A stretch of 64,000 nt of DNA from Rhynchopus euleeides. Taxonomy: Eukaryota; Euglenozoa; Diplonemea; Diplonemida; Diplonemidae. Location of the stretch: NCBI GenBank assembly GCA_963210315.1, contig OY723305.1, positions 496,001 through 560,000 of the forward strand, given 5' to 3'. Every line of letters starts with the position of its first letter. The stretch's first letter is position 1. Shown in pieces: positions 8,483 through 19,368 of the stretch. Position numbers and translations under genes: made by a program. Under the pieces are notes generated by a model. The model saw nothing but the letters and a program-made list of their open reading frames with translations. It ran no database searches and had not been told where the DNA came from.

Positions 8483-10973
8483 CTACCAACCAGGAGCAAA
8501 CAGGGTTTGTAACCTCTTAACATGCGAGCCGGCGATGGCCAACAGTTGCGTGTGCCAACAGGGAACAGGGGAATCAGGGGAATCACACGCGATGATGTTG
8601 CCCTGTGTTGGATTCGTTGAGACATCCGACCCGTCGGCCAGATCCAGCGTCCGGTCGGGATGTGTGTCTGGGGAAGGGGAGATCGCACGGGGCACATCGG
8701 GACCGCTATCATGTTGCGCTGCGAGATGGATTTCAGGGTCGTCCTTCAGGGAGGGGTGGACGTACACCAAGGCGTCACGGTTCTGTTGCACCGCTGCGAG
8801 GTTGATGTCACGGTCATCCTTCAGCGACGGGTGCACGTACTGCAAGGCTTCACCGTTCTGTTGCACCGCTGCGAGAGCGATGTCACGGTATTCCCACACG
8901 GTGTCGGCGACAAACCACAACGCAGGGGGACCGAATCTGGTATTCCGCGTGACGTGCCGCAAGGCACAGCCATCCTGTTGCACCGCTGCGAGATTGATTC
9001 CTTCCAAGCGGCACTCCGACTCGCAGGGGTCGTCCATTGCGACCAAGTGGATGCTCGGATCGATCTGGAGGCAAGGTTGGACGTAGTTGAAGACACTCGC
9101 ATCCTGTTGCACTGCTGCAAGATTGATTTCACGGTCGGACTTCAGGGAGGGGTGGATGAACTGCAAGGCACAACCATGCCGTTGCACTGCTGCGAGATTG
9201 ATTTCCCGGTCGGCTTTCAGGGAGGGGTGGACGTTCTCCAAGACACGCCCATCCTGATACACTGCTGCGAGGTTCAAGTCACGGTCGGCCTCCAGGGAGG
9301 GATGGACGAACTGCAAGGCACAACCATGCCGTTGCACTGCTGCGAAATTGATTTCCCGGTCGGCTTTCAGGGAGGGGTGCACGTTCTCCAAGGCACGCCC
9401 ATCCTGAGACACTGCTGCGAGATTCAAGTCACGGTCGGCCTCCAGGGTGGGATGGACGAACTGCAAGGCTTGACGCGTTTGCTGCACAGCTGCGAGATTG
9501 ATTTCACGGTCGGCCTTCAGGGAGGGGTGGACGTACTGCAAGGCAGAACCATTCTGGCACACCGCTGCAAGATTGATATCACGGTCAGTCCGCAGGGAGG
9601 AGTGGACGTACTGCAAGGCAGAGCCATTCTGGTACACCGCTGCGAGATTGATATCACGATCGGCCTCCAGTGAGGGGTGGACGTTCTGCAAGGTGTCACC
9701 ATTACGTTGGACTGCTGCGAGATTCATCACACGGTCAGCCCTCAGGGAGGGGCGGACCCTCTCCAAGGCACCATCCTCCTGCACCACTATGAGGGTCAAG
9801 TCCCAGGCGTACCTACCTACGAGGCCGAGTGGGCGCCGAGACTCTGCTGCGAGGCCACCTTTCTTGGATTTGCTCCGAAGATACCGCCCTAGCTGGCTAC
9901 AGGCCCAGACCTTGCCCAGCAGTCTGTGCAGCGTCCCAGAGGAAGGGGTATCAGACAGGGGAAACACATCAGAGATCGGGAGGGTGGCAGAGCCATCGTC
10001 GCTATCCTGTTGCGCTGCTGCGAGATTGATTTCAGGGTCGTCCTTCAGGGAGGGGTGCACGTACCAGAAGGCGTCACGGTTCTGCTGCACCGCTGCCAGA
10101 TTGATTTCACGGTCAGACTGAAGGGAGGAGTGCACGAACCTCAATGCAGCACCATCATGTTGCACTGCTGCAAGATTGATGTCACGATCGGCCTTCAGCG
10201 AGGGGTGGATGTACGGCAAGGCTTCACCGTCGTGTTGCACTGCTGCAAGGTTGATGTCACGGTCGGCCTTCAGCGAGGGGTGGACGTACTGCAAGGCGTC
10301 ACCATTCTGTTGCACTGCTGCGAGATTGATGTCACGATCGTCCTGCAGGGAGGAGCACAAGTAACGCAAGCTCGTTCCGTCATGCTGCACCGCTGCGAGA
10401 TTGATGTCACGATCGTCCTGCAGAGAGGAGCACACGTAACGCAGGTTCACCCCGTGCTGCACCGCTGCAAGATTGATGTCACGATCGTTCTGCAGGGAGG
10501 AGCACACGTAACGCAAGTTCATCCCCCCGTCATGCTGCACCGCTGCAAGATTGATGTCACGATCGTCCTGGAGGGAGGAGCACACGTAACGCAAGTTCAT
10601 CCCGTCATGCTGCACCGCTGCAAGATTGATGTCACGAGCATCCTGCAGGGAGGAGCACACGTACCGCAATGAATCAATCCCGTCATGTTGCACCGCTGCA
10701 AGATTGATGCCACAATCGTCTTTCAGCCGGGGGTGAATGTACTTCAAGGCAGAACCATTCTGTTGCACTGCTGCAAGATTGATGTCACGGTCAGCATTCA
10801 GGGAGGGGTGCACGTACTGCAAGGCACAACCATCTTGCTGCACTGCTGCGAGATTGATGTCACGGTCGGCCTTCAGGGAGGGGTGCACGTACTTCAAGAC
10901 AGAACCCTTCTGCTGCACCGCTGCAAGATTGATCCCACGATCGTCGTTCAGCCGGGGGTGGATGCACTTCAAA
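8483..10973 (-). CDS. DUF4116-repeat protein, C-terminal part (gene split by a transposable element)
   Basis: About 22 repeats of roughly 24 residues follow the pattern DREINLAAVQQDGxALQYVHPSLKA, the hallmark of DUF4116 repeats. A non-repeat linker lies near 9830-9990 and the protein ends with a short unique tail. DUF4116 repeats form alpha-solenoid-like proteins in protists and giant viruses; no biochemical role is established. The frame runs up to the 701-bp element at 10976-11676 and resumes beyond it, so this is the downstream part of the gene that starts at 12710. Its own first Met (10972) is probably not a natural start. Confidence 0.8.
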
Positions 10974-10975
10974 TA

Positions 10976-11676
10976 CTGGGGGGGGGCAAATACTAGAGGG
11001 CCCCTCTATTATTCACCGTGCCAGCCGACGAAAATGGGGGTTTTCGGACCCCCTCCACTATTTGCTTTTTGGGGGGTGGAAATTTCGCGCTCTTGAATTT
11101 GGCATCTGTGCGGCTCTGAGTGTGGGGTCGTTTTGTCGGTCGACCACCTGATTTGATCCGAGTTTGGCGGGGCTGAGCGGTCTTATATGCCAAAGAAATC
11201 CACGATTTTCCAAATCGGCTGGGTCGATGTGTCAAACTTCATCGAGAAATGTGGGTCAGAGCTGATCCTCAGAGATGTGACTGGGGGCAGCGAACACCCC
11301 ACCTACCCATCCAGCGGGACCCCCTCTTTGGGTGTTCCAAAACGATATTCCGAACGTTTGGAATTTGTGCAGATCGTAGTGGGTCATGGTGGTAGAGGTA
11401 CCAAGCTTCACCCATGAAACCTGGGTCTGGTTCAGGGACTGGTAATGGGTGTCCGTAACCCCGTTCTTTTGAACGTTTGGGATCTGTGCGGATCGTGGTG
11501 GGGTCATTTTGGCTATGGGGTGTCTGCGAGCACCACTTACGGATGCAAAAAAAGGACTCACACCCCCCTCAATTATTCGGCCAGGTGCGCCGCCAAAACC
11601 GCCGATTTCCGTACCCCTCTATTATTTGACCCCCCGCTATTATTTGCCCCCCCCACAACTATTTGCCCCCCCCCAG
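10976..11676. mobile_element. Non-autonomous TA-flanked DNA element in the DUF4116 gene
   Basis: Both ends carry a perfect 17-bp terminal inverted repeat, CTGGGGGGGGGCAAATA. It is flanked by the dinucleotide TA at 10974-10975 and 11677-11678. Inside are two copies of a GGAATCTGTGCGGATCGTGG-like motif also found at 47-165 and 39750-40283, and sub-terminal CAAATAATAG words. No transposase ORF is present. A TA duplication fits the Tc1/mariner superfamily, though the C-T-G-run terminus is not typical, so the superfamily is uncertain. Removing the element and one TA leaves the DUF4116 frame open across the join. Confidence 0.82.
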
Positions 11677-12710
11677 TAACAACCAGCATGTTGCACTGCT
11701 GCGAGATTGATGTCACGGTCGGCCTTGAGGGAGGGGTGCACGTACTTCAAGGCAGAACCAGCTTGCTGTACTGCTGCAAGATTAATTTCACGGTCGGCCT
11801 CCAGGGAGGGGTGCACGTACCGCAAGGCGTCACCATCTTGTTGCACTGCTGCGAGATTGATTTCACGGTCGGCCTCCAGCGAGGGGTGGACGTACCACAA
11901 GGCACCAGCGTGCCGTTGCACTGCTGCGAGATTGATCTCACGGTCGGCCCGCAGGGAGGGGTGAACCTCCTGTAATGATTTGCTGGAGGCTTGTGCCACT
12001 GCGATATTGAGATCACGGTGGGCCTTCAGCGAGGGGTGGACGTACTCCCAGGGTCTATCCGTCCGTTGCACTGCTGCGACATTGATAGCCCGGTCAGCCG
12101 TCAGCGAGGGGTGGACGAACTGCAAAGCATCACCATCCTGCTTCACAGCTGCCAGATTGATAGCCCGGTCGGCCCTCAGGGAAGAGTGGACAAACTGCAA
12201 GGCAGTGCCATGCCGTTGCACTGCTGCGAGATTGAGTGCCCGGTCTCCTTTCAGAGAGCTGTGCACGAACTCTAAGGACATGCCGTTGTGTTGCAGGACT
12301 CTGAACCAGATTGCACGATCAGCCCGCATTGTGGAGTGAAATGAATCGACACTGTCGCCCCATCGGTACCGCCAATGTATCGCCCTGAGAACATCCCCTT
12401 TCTTCGACACCCACAGCGGAACCTCCCAGATTTGCTTGCGCTTGCTGCGCAGGTCATCCAGGTGCTGCTGGCGTAGCAGCAGGCCAACGTCAATTGTGCA
12501 CCCAGCTCCGACAGCAGTAACACCACACAGAGGCTCGTCACCGCACAAGACCTCGCCCCCCACCGACAGCTGCAGGTCAGCCACCTCCACACCAACCAAG
12601 TCGGGCAGCGTCTGCAGTGCAAACTCCTTCAATGTGCCCGCCGTGTCATCCGTCCCGATCTCAGCGGGGTGCTGCTCCCCAGTCCTGCTGTCAGCCAGGA
12701 ACACCAACAT
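11640..12710 (-). CDS. Ubiquitin-like plus DUF4116-repeat protein, N-terminal part
   Basis: The Met at 12710 (MLVFLADSRTG) opens a beta-grasp ubiquitin-like domain of about 80 residues. A linker of about 40 residues leads to roughly nine DUF4116 repeats of 24-25 residues (DRAINLAAVQRHGTALQFVHSSLRA and similar, each shown only in part here). The host frame ends at the junction with the element at 11676; the last residues down to 11640 are element sequence. Ubiquitin-like domains at the N terminus of repeat proteins often mediate proteasome or ligase contacts, but that is inference. With the part at 8483-10973 the original protein would have about 30 repeats. Confidence 0.78.
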   Translation of the reverse strand: MLVFLADSRTGEQHPAEIGTDDTAGTLKEFALQTLPDLVGVEVADLQLSVGGEVLCGDEPLCGVTAVGAGCTIDVGLLLRQQHLDDLRSKRKQIWEVPLWVSKKGDVLRAIHWRYRWGDSVDSFHSTMRADRAIWFRVLQHNGMSLEFVHSSLKGDRALNLAAVQRHGTALQFVHSSLRADRAINLAAVKQDGDALQFVHPSLTADRAINVAAVQRTDRPWEYVHPSLKAHRDLNIAVAQASSKSLQEVHPSLRADREINLAAVQRHAGALWYVHPSLEADREINLAAVQQDGDALRYVHPSLEADREINLAAVQQAGSALKYVHPSLKADRDINLAAVQHAGCYWGGANSCGGGK

Positions 12711-13193
12711 GTCTCTTCTTGCTTCCAGATGACTGCAAAGGCAGCCGTGTCCACACCTGTGTGGCTGTGGGGGTGCAGTGCAGTGTGCAAGGCTCGCCTG
12801 ACAGGGTGGTGAGAAAAACACAGCCAATGATCTGGTGTGGTTCAGCAGTGCTCGGGTGTGCCGCAGTTCGGGTTCTCTTTTGCATTGATTCTCACATTGC
12901 TTTGCACTGCGGGAAATGCAAGGTGTGCAGCACTGTTCAAAAAATGTTCAAGAGTGGCCCAAATTCAAATTCTACGGGAGGGGGCCCTCGCTATCAGCAA
13001 AACGCACCGCTTTTTCGGCACCAGCGATACGACGGCCCTACACGGTGCAGTGAGCCGCACACTACATCAGTGGCGAATCCTGCCTATCGCCCTTTATGTT
13101 TTAGCCTGCCAATCCCGAGCTTCTAATTTCCACAAGATCAGAGGGGAGGCATTTTGCCCCCCCCCCCCTTTGTGTATACAGGCATGCAAAAAC
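12711..13193. other. Intergenic, nothing recognised
   Basis: Upstream flank of the ubiquitin-like/DUF4116 gene and downstream flank of the START gene. A C run lies at 13157-13168. No ORF with coding character was seen. Confidence 0.5.
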
Positions 13194-15284
13194 TCACGGA
13201 GAGTAAGCTTCTGCGAGCTTCGTCAGCTCCGGGTCCACCTCGACCGGCTGGCTGCAGACATCGAACATCGAATTGAGAAACTTTGGCACCGCGGTGCCTG
13301 TGATCCAGTTGAGGATCGACGACGGGATGGCCATCTTCGGGTCGTCAAAATACAGCGACGTGTAGCAGCACCAGTCGGGCCCCCGCGGAGACGGCGTCAC
13401 CGACGTATGGTTCGTGTAGGAATCCACCCGCACACAGCGTGTCTTCGCCATATCAGGGTGTGGTGCTGCCTTTGACACAGACAGGATCTCCCCCGGGGTT
13501 ACCCGAATCTCACGGTAGTACACATAGTCCCTGTCTGTCACGAGCGGGATTCCCCCGACACGCCAGTAAATAGCGCAGTCGCGTATCCCGTCGTACTCCT
13601 CCAACACCTTGATGGACTTGCAGTATTTATCCCACTTGACCCGCCCGGCAAGGTCGCTGCACACCACGAAAAACTTCTGCGGCGCAACGCACAGCTCCCC
13701 GTGGATGAAGTACTCTTTCAGCCCGCCGGACCCCGCGCGGTCCCTGCTGCACACCTCGATGTGGCTCCCATTCTTAAACTCATACCTCTTGAGGAATGTG
13801 TAACCGCCTGCACCGCCACCGCCACCACCACCACCACCCCCCTGCTGCGCCCCGGCCCCCGCCAGCACCTCGCGGAGTTCGGCGAAATCGCCCGCCCCGA
13901 TCACCGGGCCCCGGGAGGAAAGGGCGGGGGGCTCACCGCCAGCGGGGCTGTCGCCATGCGGCAGCACCTCCTCCTCCCCGCGGCTCGGGAGGAGGCGGCG
14001 GCGCGACGCGCCCCCGCCACCGCTCGCTTCGGAGTACAGCGGGCTGCGGGAGGGGGGTGTCCTGCCGCCGGCAGCGCACGGCTCGTCGAGGGCCCCGTCC
14101 GACAGGACCCGGTCCGGATCCCCCGCGGCGCTGTGCGGCGGCGACGCGGTGAGGCAGGTCTGCAGGTTTGCAGCGTCGAACTCACCCGACCCGATGCCGG
14201 GGGTGTCACGCCCGCTGCTCTCGACAGCTGGGTGGTGGTGGTGGTGGGGCTGCTGCCCCGGCGACGGCGGCACCGCCGCCGCGGGGGCGGGCGGTGCAGC
14301 AACCCCCTTCTTCTGCCTCGGGGCTGCGCCCCCGGCGCCTTCGCGCGGCGGTGCGGCGTGCTGCGGCGCGGCCGGCGCTGTGCGGTGGAGGGCGCCGAAG
14401 GCGAGGAGGAGCAGGGCAGCCGCGGCTGCGAACCCCGCCACACCCAGCCCCACGGCGTAGCGGCCGTAGCGGTCGGACTCCTCCCGCACCCCACGCGCGT
14501 GGCGCAGGGCGGCGTGGCGGGGGATGGGGGCGTGCGGCGCCCCCAACGCGCCCCACGCGGCCCGCAGCCCCGCGGGCAGCAGCGCGGCATCCAGGTTGTT
14601 CACCCCGCCCGCCCCGCCGCCGCCGCTGCCGCTGCTCACGCTGGGGACGAGCGAGGGGATGAGGTGGTTGCCGAAAAGGACGGAGGGGTCGCCGCTGCAG
14701 CCTACCCACACCTCCGCGCCGCCGCCGCCGCCGCCGTAGCCGAAGGAGGGTGTCATGAAGGAGACGCGGGGTGGTTCCGACCCCGCCACCCGGATCTGCT
14801 GCACGGCCTGCACCCGCTGCAGCAGCGTGCCCCCTGGGAGGCGCGCTGCCGGCGTGATGGAGATGCTGTGAAACACCGCGGCATCGCTGTCCGGGCTGCG
14901 CAGCGTGAGGCGGGTGTAATCGCCACCCGACCCGGCGCTGCCCCGCAGCAGGGCATCCGCTGAGACGTTTGCCACAAATGCGAGGCTCTGCCATTCAACA
15001 GCAGGATGCACCCCGTCGTTGTACACCCCGTTGAGGGTGCGGAGGGTCAGGTTGAGGACTGCGGACAGCATAGGGGGTTCCCCCACGGCAACCTCCGTGC
15101 CGGTGTTGGCTGCGGCGCATGCATCCGATCCTGATGCTGTCCACAGAGAGGCGGCTTGCTCCACCCTGCGGTGCGCCTCGCGGCCCGGGGAGTCCTCGCG
15201 CAGCCCCAGGATCGCGCCACTCCCCACAGCGAGTGCGATGGAAAGCGCAAAGGCTGCGGCAGAGGCAAAGGACTCGAGATGCAT
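13194..15284 (-). CDS. Membrane-anchored START-domain lipid-transfer-like protein
   Basis: The Met at 15284 (MHLESFASAA) begins a hydrophobic signal/anchor segment of about 25 residues. A luminal or extracellular region of about 240 residues follows, then a second membrane segment near residues 275-298 and a long Pro/Ala/Gly-rich linker. The C-terminal 200 residues (about 490-690) form a START domain: CSDLAGRVKWDKYCKSIKVLEEYDG, ending with a predicted amphipathic helix (PKFLNSMFDVCSQPVE). START domains bind sterols, phospholipids or ceramide in a deep pocket. The topology places the START domain in the cytosol behind a transmembrane anchor, as in membrane-contact-site transfer proteins (inference). 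The ligand cannot be read from sequence. Confidence 0.8.
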   Translation of the reverse strand: MHLESFASAAAFALSIALAVGSGAILGLREDSPGREAHRRVEQAASLWTASGSDACAAANTGTEVAVGEPPMLSAVLNLTLRTLNGVYNDGVHPAVEWQSLAFVANVSADALLRGSAGSGGDYTRLTLRSPDSDAAVFHSISITPAARLPGGTLLQRVQAVQQIRVAGSEPPRVSFMTPSFGYGGGGGGAEVWVGCSGDPSVLFGNHLIPSLVPSVSSGSGGGGAGGVNNLDAALLPAGLRAAWGALGAPHAPIPRHAALRHARGVREESDRYGRYAVGLGVAGFAAAAALLLLAFGALHRTAPAAPQHAAPPREGAGGAAPRQKKGVAAPPAPAAAVPPSPGQQPHHHHHPAVESSGRDTPGIGSGEFDAANLQTCLTASPPHSAAGDPDRVLSDGALDEPCAAGGRTPPSRSPLYSEASGGGGASRRRLLPSRGEEEVLPHGDSPAGGEPPALSSRGPVIGAGDFAELREVLAGAGAQQGGGGGGGGGGAGGYTFLKRYEFKNGSHIEVCSRDRAGSGGLKEYFIHGELCVAPQKFFVVCSDLAGRVKWDKYCKSIKVLEEYDGIRDCAIYWRVGGIPLVTDRDYVYYREIRVTPGEILSVSKAAPHPDMAKTRCVRVDSYTNHTSVTPSPRGPDWCCYTSLYFDDPKMAIPSSILNWITGTAVPKFLNSMFDVCSQPVEVDPELTKLAEAYSP

Positions 15285-15813
15285 GTGGGGGCGATGTGCG
15301 GTGTGTATATCCAGCAACAAAAATGCCCTAAAGCCGCAAGCTCTGCCGCATGCAACGAAAGGGGGGGAGAGGGGGGGGGGGGTGGAACCCGACTTCCCTG
15401 GTGGTGGTGGTGTGTGATTAGCATTTTCGGGGTGCAGAGAAGCGGCAACACATCAGCATGGCTTTGATGCTTTGTCGTGGCAAGCGATGCTGCAGAGGGG
15501 TGGTGTGGGTGTGTCGGGGTGTGGGGGAGGCTGCTGGCAGCCCCTCCTGACGACGCCTTTGCGAACTATCAGAAAGTAACAATCCGACGGGGCCTTAGAA
15601 CGGGACCACACACTTTTGCACAAGCCTGCTGAGCCGTGCTGAGAGAGGTTACAGAGTGATACCCCCCCCCCCCCACCACCACCACCACCACCACCACCAC
15701 CACCAGAGGTGGGGCCATCTCTCCCCACCCACACAACCTCCAACACGGACCCACCCACCCACCCACCCCCGCCCCCACTTCTGCCCCCCTGCGAGGGGGA
15801 GCGCGTGAGTAAC
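15285..15813. other. Intergenic with simple repeats
   Basis: Contains a C run followed by a CCA/CCACCA microsatellite at about 15661-15706 and scattered G runs. No gene recognised. Confidence 0.5.
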
Positions 15814-18800
15814 TCAGCGGCCCGTCTGAGATGCCGAGAGCCTGCGGTGCCCGCCCCCCTGGAACACCTTGAGCTTCTTCTGCGAACGGCTCAGGCTCTT
15901 CAGCCTGCGCTGCGGAGGCGCGCCCCGCACAGACCCATCCAAAAGGCTCTGGCTCGGCTGCCGGGCGCCTTTGAGAGATTCCGCCGCCGGGCTCTGCCCT
16001 GTGCCGCTGCGGCTGCTGCGCCGCCACGACCTCCTGGACCTCCTGCTGCTGGAGTGCGGCGTGGCGGGATCAGAATCAGATGACGAATATAGATCCACCC
16101 CTGTAAAAGCGCTCTCCTCCGTCGCCTGCCAGTCCCCCACGATCGCCAGCCCCAGCATATGACCACCCTCGGCGTCTGCCAAAGGCCCTGACGTGCTCTC
16201 CACAGCAATCTCACACAGCCCATGGTGGAGTTGGAGCCCTGCAGACGTCGAATCACCACCATGAAAGGACACCTCCAGGGTGTGCGACGTTGCAGACCAC
16301 CCAGACCCGAGCGAATCGCCGTCGCTGTTGTCATCTTCCTCCATCAGCTGCAGAAGCTCCTGGCTGGCTTTATAGCTTGCGGCTGGGGATGGGATGAGTT
16401 CCTCGAGGTCGATCAGAAAAGTGTATTTTGGAAGAGGGATCCCGGAGCGGTGGGCGTGGCGGAGAGCGGTTCGGCGCTGCTTCAGAAGAGACTCGACGGA
16501 CTGCTGCATGGAGGCGGTGGCCTGCCCCACAGAATCCGCCTCGCTGTGGCATTCATGCATGAGAGACGAGTTCTTCAGGGTGTTTGCGATTCGGAGCTTC
16601 TGCGCGATGTTCGCAGAAGCCTCTGTCCGCCACTCCTCCCATTGCTTCCGCAGCTGAAGCACGGCACGGCGCTTCCGGGCTGCGATGCACCGTGCGAGGC
16701 ACTGCAGCCGCACGACACGCTTCTTAAACTCGAAGAACACCGCACGGCACATCGCACCCCGTTTGATAAACCTCAGATATGTCGTGACAAGCCCCACACT
16801 GCAGCTCAGCTCCGCCGTGGGAATCGCTGCAAAAACCGTCACCAACGCCGCCTTCCCACTGCAAACGATCCTCTCACGAGCCTCCACAGGACGTTTCACG
16901 GCAGACAGTGGCCTATAGTGCCGATACGCCCCAGACGTTAACGGCCTCTCCAGGACAAACAGCTGCGGGTCCAGCTCAGGTGGGTCTGCTGGGGATGCAG
17001 CACCACCTCCACCTCCACCACCCACCGGCACCGGGAGGGCCAGGGGGGAGTGTGCCGGAGGGGGCGGGGGGGGAGGGGGGGGTGCGACCTTCCGATCCGT
17101 GACGAAGGCGAATGCGGCGGACATCGGGCGGATGCGGCGTTTTCCGTCCCCCGAGACGGCGACCTTCCGGTGGCCGGAGGATGCGGCTGGGGCGAGGGGG
17201 ACCAGGCGGAGGTAGCAAGCTCCGGTGGAGGCAAAACGGAACACCTGGAGCACCAGCGTGCCAGCCTGGTCGTGCAGGGTGGTGCAGAGGATGTGGTAGA
17301 CCTGAAGGTCCTCACTCCGCGTGGAGTCTGACGAGCTGGGGGACGGCTCCATCTCCCCTCCGGAGTGAAACCCCCCAAACCCCGAGGAGGACTGCATGCG
17401 CGTGGAGCTGGCGCCAACACTCCCCCGCACCCCCACCGACCCCCGCGAAACCGACAGGGCCGGGGACACCCCACTCTCTCCGCCGTCCTCCTCTCCCCTC
17501 TCCATCTCCTCACTGTCGGAGCTTCGGAGCACCTTTCGGGTCGCGACGAGGCGCTCGACATACCCCTCCTTGTTGAATGGGTGGCACTCCAGCTGGAAGG
17601 CGCCCCCTAACACAAGAACCCCGCCTGCCACCTTCACCGCACCGCTGTACGACGTGAAGAGGCAGCGGCTGGAAGGAGGAAGTCTCCAGGGGAGCACGTC
17701 CTCTGTGAAGATCTCCGACTCCCCCAGGAAGAGAGACAGCAGGGCTTGGCTGAGGGAGGACCCGTGGATCGTGTCGGGGGAGTAGAGCACTGCGTCGTCG
17801 GGGTGGAGGAGAAGCGCCTCCATGCCGGTGGCGTGGAGCCACTTCAGCACGGCGTGCTGCTGGTTGATGGAGGCGTAGTCCTCAGGGGTCAGCTTGTGGT
17901 TGTCCTTATGGGAGATGTCGTGGCCTGCGCTGTAGAGCCACTGCATCACCTCGAGGTGGCCCCCGGCGGCTGCGAAGTGAGCCGCGGTGCATCCATCCGC
18001 ATCCTCGATGTCTGTGTCCCCGCCGTTGTCCGCCATCCACCGGAGGACATTGGTGTGCCCCCCGCGTGCCCCGCAGTGCCACCCGGTCTGGCCTGTGTCG
18101 ACGTCGCGGATTTCGTCAACGCCTTCCATCGTCATCGATCCGAAGGCGGTTGCCATGCCCGGCACATCACCCGCCTCCGCCGCGGTGAGGAATGTCTCCC
18201 CCAGAGGGGCCTGTCTCACCACCTCGAAGAAGTCTGGTGTGGCGGCGGTGTCGCACCGGGCGAGGCAGTCGTCGTTTGGATCCTCGCTCCGCGCGCTGAC
18301 CACGCTGGTTGCCATCTGGCGGAACCTGTCGAGGAGGAAGGCCGACCCGGCCCGGGATGGGTTCTGCGGGGGCTGCTGCTGGGGGTGCCGGAAGAACGAC
18401 TGCGCATTCTCCCCGATGTCACACCTCGCGAGGGTGTTGTCGTCGCCTGCCTCCTCACCCCTCCCCGACACGCTGTTCGCCATCTGGCGGAACCTGTCGA
18501 GGAGGAAGGCCGACCCCGCCCGGGATGGGTTCCGCGGGGGCTGCTGCTGCTGCTGCTGCTGCTGCGGGTGCCGGAAGAACGACTGCGCGTTCTCCCCGAT
18601 GTCACACCTCGCGAGGGTGTTGTTGTCCTCGCTTGCCTCCTCAGCCCTCCCCCCTCCCGACACGCCGCTCGCCATCTGGCGGAACCTGTCGAGGAGGAAG
18701 GCCGACCCCGCCCGGGATGGGTTCCGCGGGGGGTGCCTGAAGGAGGACTTCGCGTTGTCTGCCGTTGGGTCGAGATCATCATCTCGCCTTGCCGAGAAGG

Positions 18801-19368
18801 ACCCTCCTATGCCCTGCATGGTTGTCAGGGCGTTGCGGAAGCGCAGCATGGCCTGCACGGATTTCCCAGGCGGGTGCGCCCTGTGGTGGAGAGGAGATCC
18901 TCCAGACGAACGCGAAATGACAGATCCGTGCCTCTCAGCCCCCGGAGGGCCTGGGTGGCTGAACATCCCGGTTCTGTTAAGGTTCTGGCTTCGCATCTCT
19001 TGGGCGGTCTCCTCAAACTCATCCAGCAACGCATTCCCTACAACACACCGCTTTTTAAAGGAGCGGCGTCTGTTACTGGGTGGCAGAGCCCCTCCCGCTG
19101 CAACCCCGTCACCCCCCGCCGCCAGAAGGCTCGCAAGGTTCGGAACACGCAGCACCTGCTCGAGACGCCCCGATGCATTCGAGGGGAACGCTCCAAACTC
19201 GCGGTGCGACACCCCCGACTGGACGCGCCGCTTCTCCCCAGCAGAGCCGGGCGGGACCCCCCTCGGAGCTTGCCGCGATGGCATGGCGGGAAAGCCCAGC
19301 CCCCGAGGGCTCCCCGGAACCCCTGAGCTCTGCGTGGCATCGCTGAGCGTATCTAGAGTGGGAATCAT
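15814..19368 (-). CDS. Large ankyrin-repeat protein with IQ-like motif
   Basis: A 1184-residue ORF starting MIPTLDTLSDA. Residues about 200-390 contain three close copies of a 50-residue unit around NPSRAGSAFLLDRFRQMA, with poly-Gln encoded by CTG repeats near 18541-18563. About three ankyrin repeats follow at residues 420-515 (GWHCGARGGHTNVLRWM, AAHFAAAGGHLEVMQWL). A mixed beta-rich region (520-850) is unassigned. An IQ-like motif lies near residue 880 (RLQCLARCIAARKRR), hinting at calmodulin or light-chain binding. The rest is charged and Ser-rich with a basic C terminus. It is probably a cytosolic scaffold. The internal 50-residue repeats are highly conserved at DNA level, so they were duplicated recently. 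Confidence 0.78.
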   Translation of the reverse strand: MIPTLDTLSDATQSSGVPGSPRGLGFPAMPSRQAPRGVPPGSAGEKRRVQSGVSHREFGAFPSNASGRLEQVLRVPNLASLLAAGGDGVAAGGALPPSNRRRSFKKRCVVGNALLDEFEETAQEMRSQNLNRTGMFSHPGPPGAERHGSVISRSSGGSPLHHRAHPPGKSVQAMLRFRNALTTMQGIGGSFSARRDDDLDPTADNAKSSFRHPPRNPSRAGSAFLLDRFRQMASGVSGGGRAEEASEDNNTLARCDIGENAQSFFRHPQQQQQQQQPPRNPSRAGSAFLLDRFRQMANSVSGRGEEAGDDNTLARCDIGENAQSFFRHPQQQPPQNPSRAGSAFLLDRFRQMATSVVSARSEDPNDDCLARCDTAATPDFFEVVRQAPLGETFLTAAEAGDVPGMATAFGSMTMEGVDEIRDVDTGQTGWHCGARGGHTNVLRWMADNGGDTDIEDADGCTAAHFAAAGGHLEVMQWLYSAGHDISHKDNHKLTPEDYASINQQHAVLKWLHATGMEALLLHPDDAVLYSPDTIHGSSLSQALLSLFLGESEIFTEDVLPWRLPPSSRCLFTSYSGAVKVAGGVLVLGGAFQLECHPFNKEGYVERLVATRKVLRSSDSEEMERGEEDGGESGVSPALSVSRGSVGVRGSVGASSTRMQSSSGFGGFHSGGEMEPSPSSSDSTRSEDLQVYHILCTTLHDQAGTLVLQVFRFASTGACYLRLVPLAPAASSGHRKVAVSGDGKRRIRPMSAAFAFVTDRKVAPPPPPPPPPAHSPLALPVPVGGGGGGGAASPADPPELDPQLFVLERPLTSGAYRHYRPLSAVKRPVEARERIVCSGKAALVTVFAAIPTAELSCSVGLVTTYLRFIKRGAMCRAVFFEFKKRVVRLQCLARCIAARKRRAVLQLRKQWEEWRTEASANIAQKLRIANTLKNSSLMHECHSEADSVGQATASMQQSVESLLKQRRTALRHAHRSGIPLPKYTFLIDLEELIPSPAASYKASQELLQLMEEDDNSDGDSLGSGWSATSHTLEVSFHGGDSTSAGLQLHHGLCEIAVESTSGPLADAEGGHMLGLAIVGDWQATEESAFTGVDLYSSSDSDPATPHSSSRRSRRSWRRSSRSGTGQSPAAESLKGARQPSQSLLDGSVRGAPPQRRLKSLSRSQKKLKVFQGGGHRRLSASQTGR

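Noticed and set aside
8660-9673. Plus-strand repeat ORF opposite the DUF4116 repeats
   Set aside because: Regular translation results from reading DUF4116 repeats backwards.
10976-11676. Considered as a spliceosomal intron of the DUF4116 gene
   Set aside because: No GT-AG combination at or near the ends restores the frame, whereas removing the element plus one TA does.
13701-14963. Long plus-strand ORF of 420 codons opposite the START gene
   Set aside because: Low-complexity Arg/Pro/Ala translation mirrors the GC-rich linker on the minus strand; no domain.
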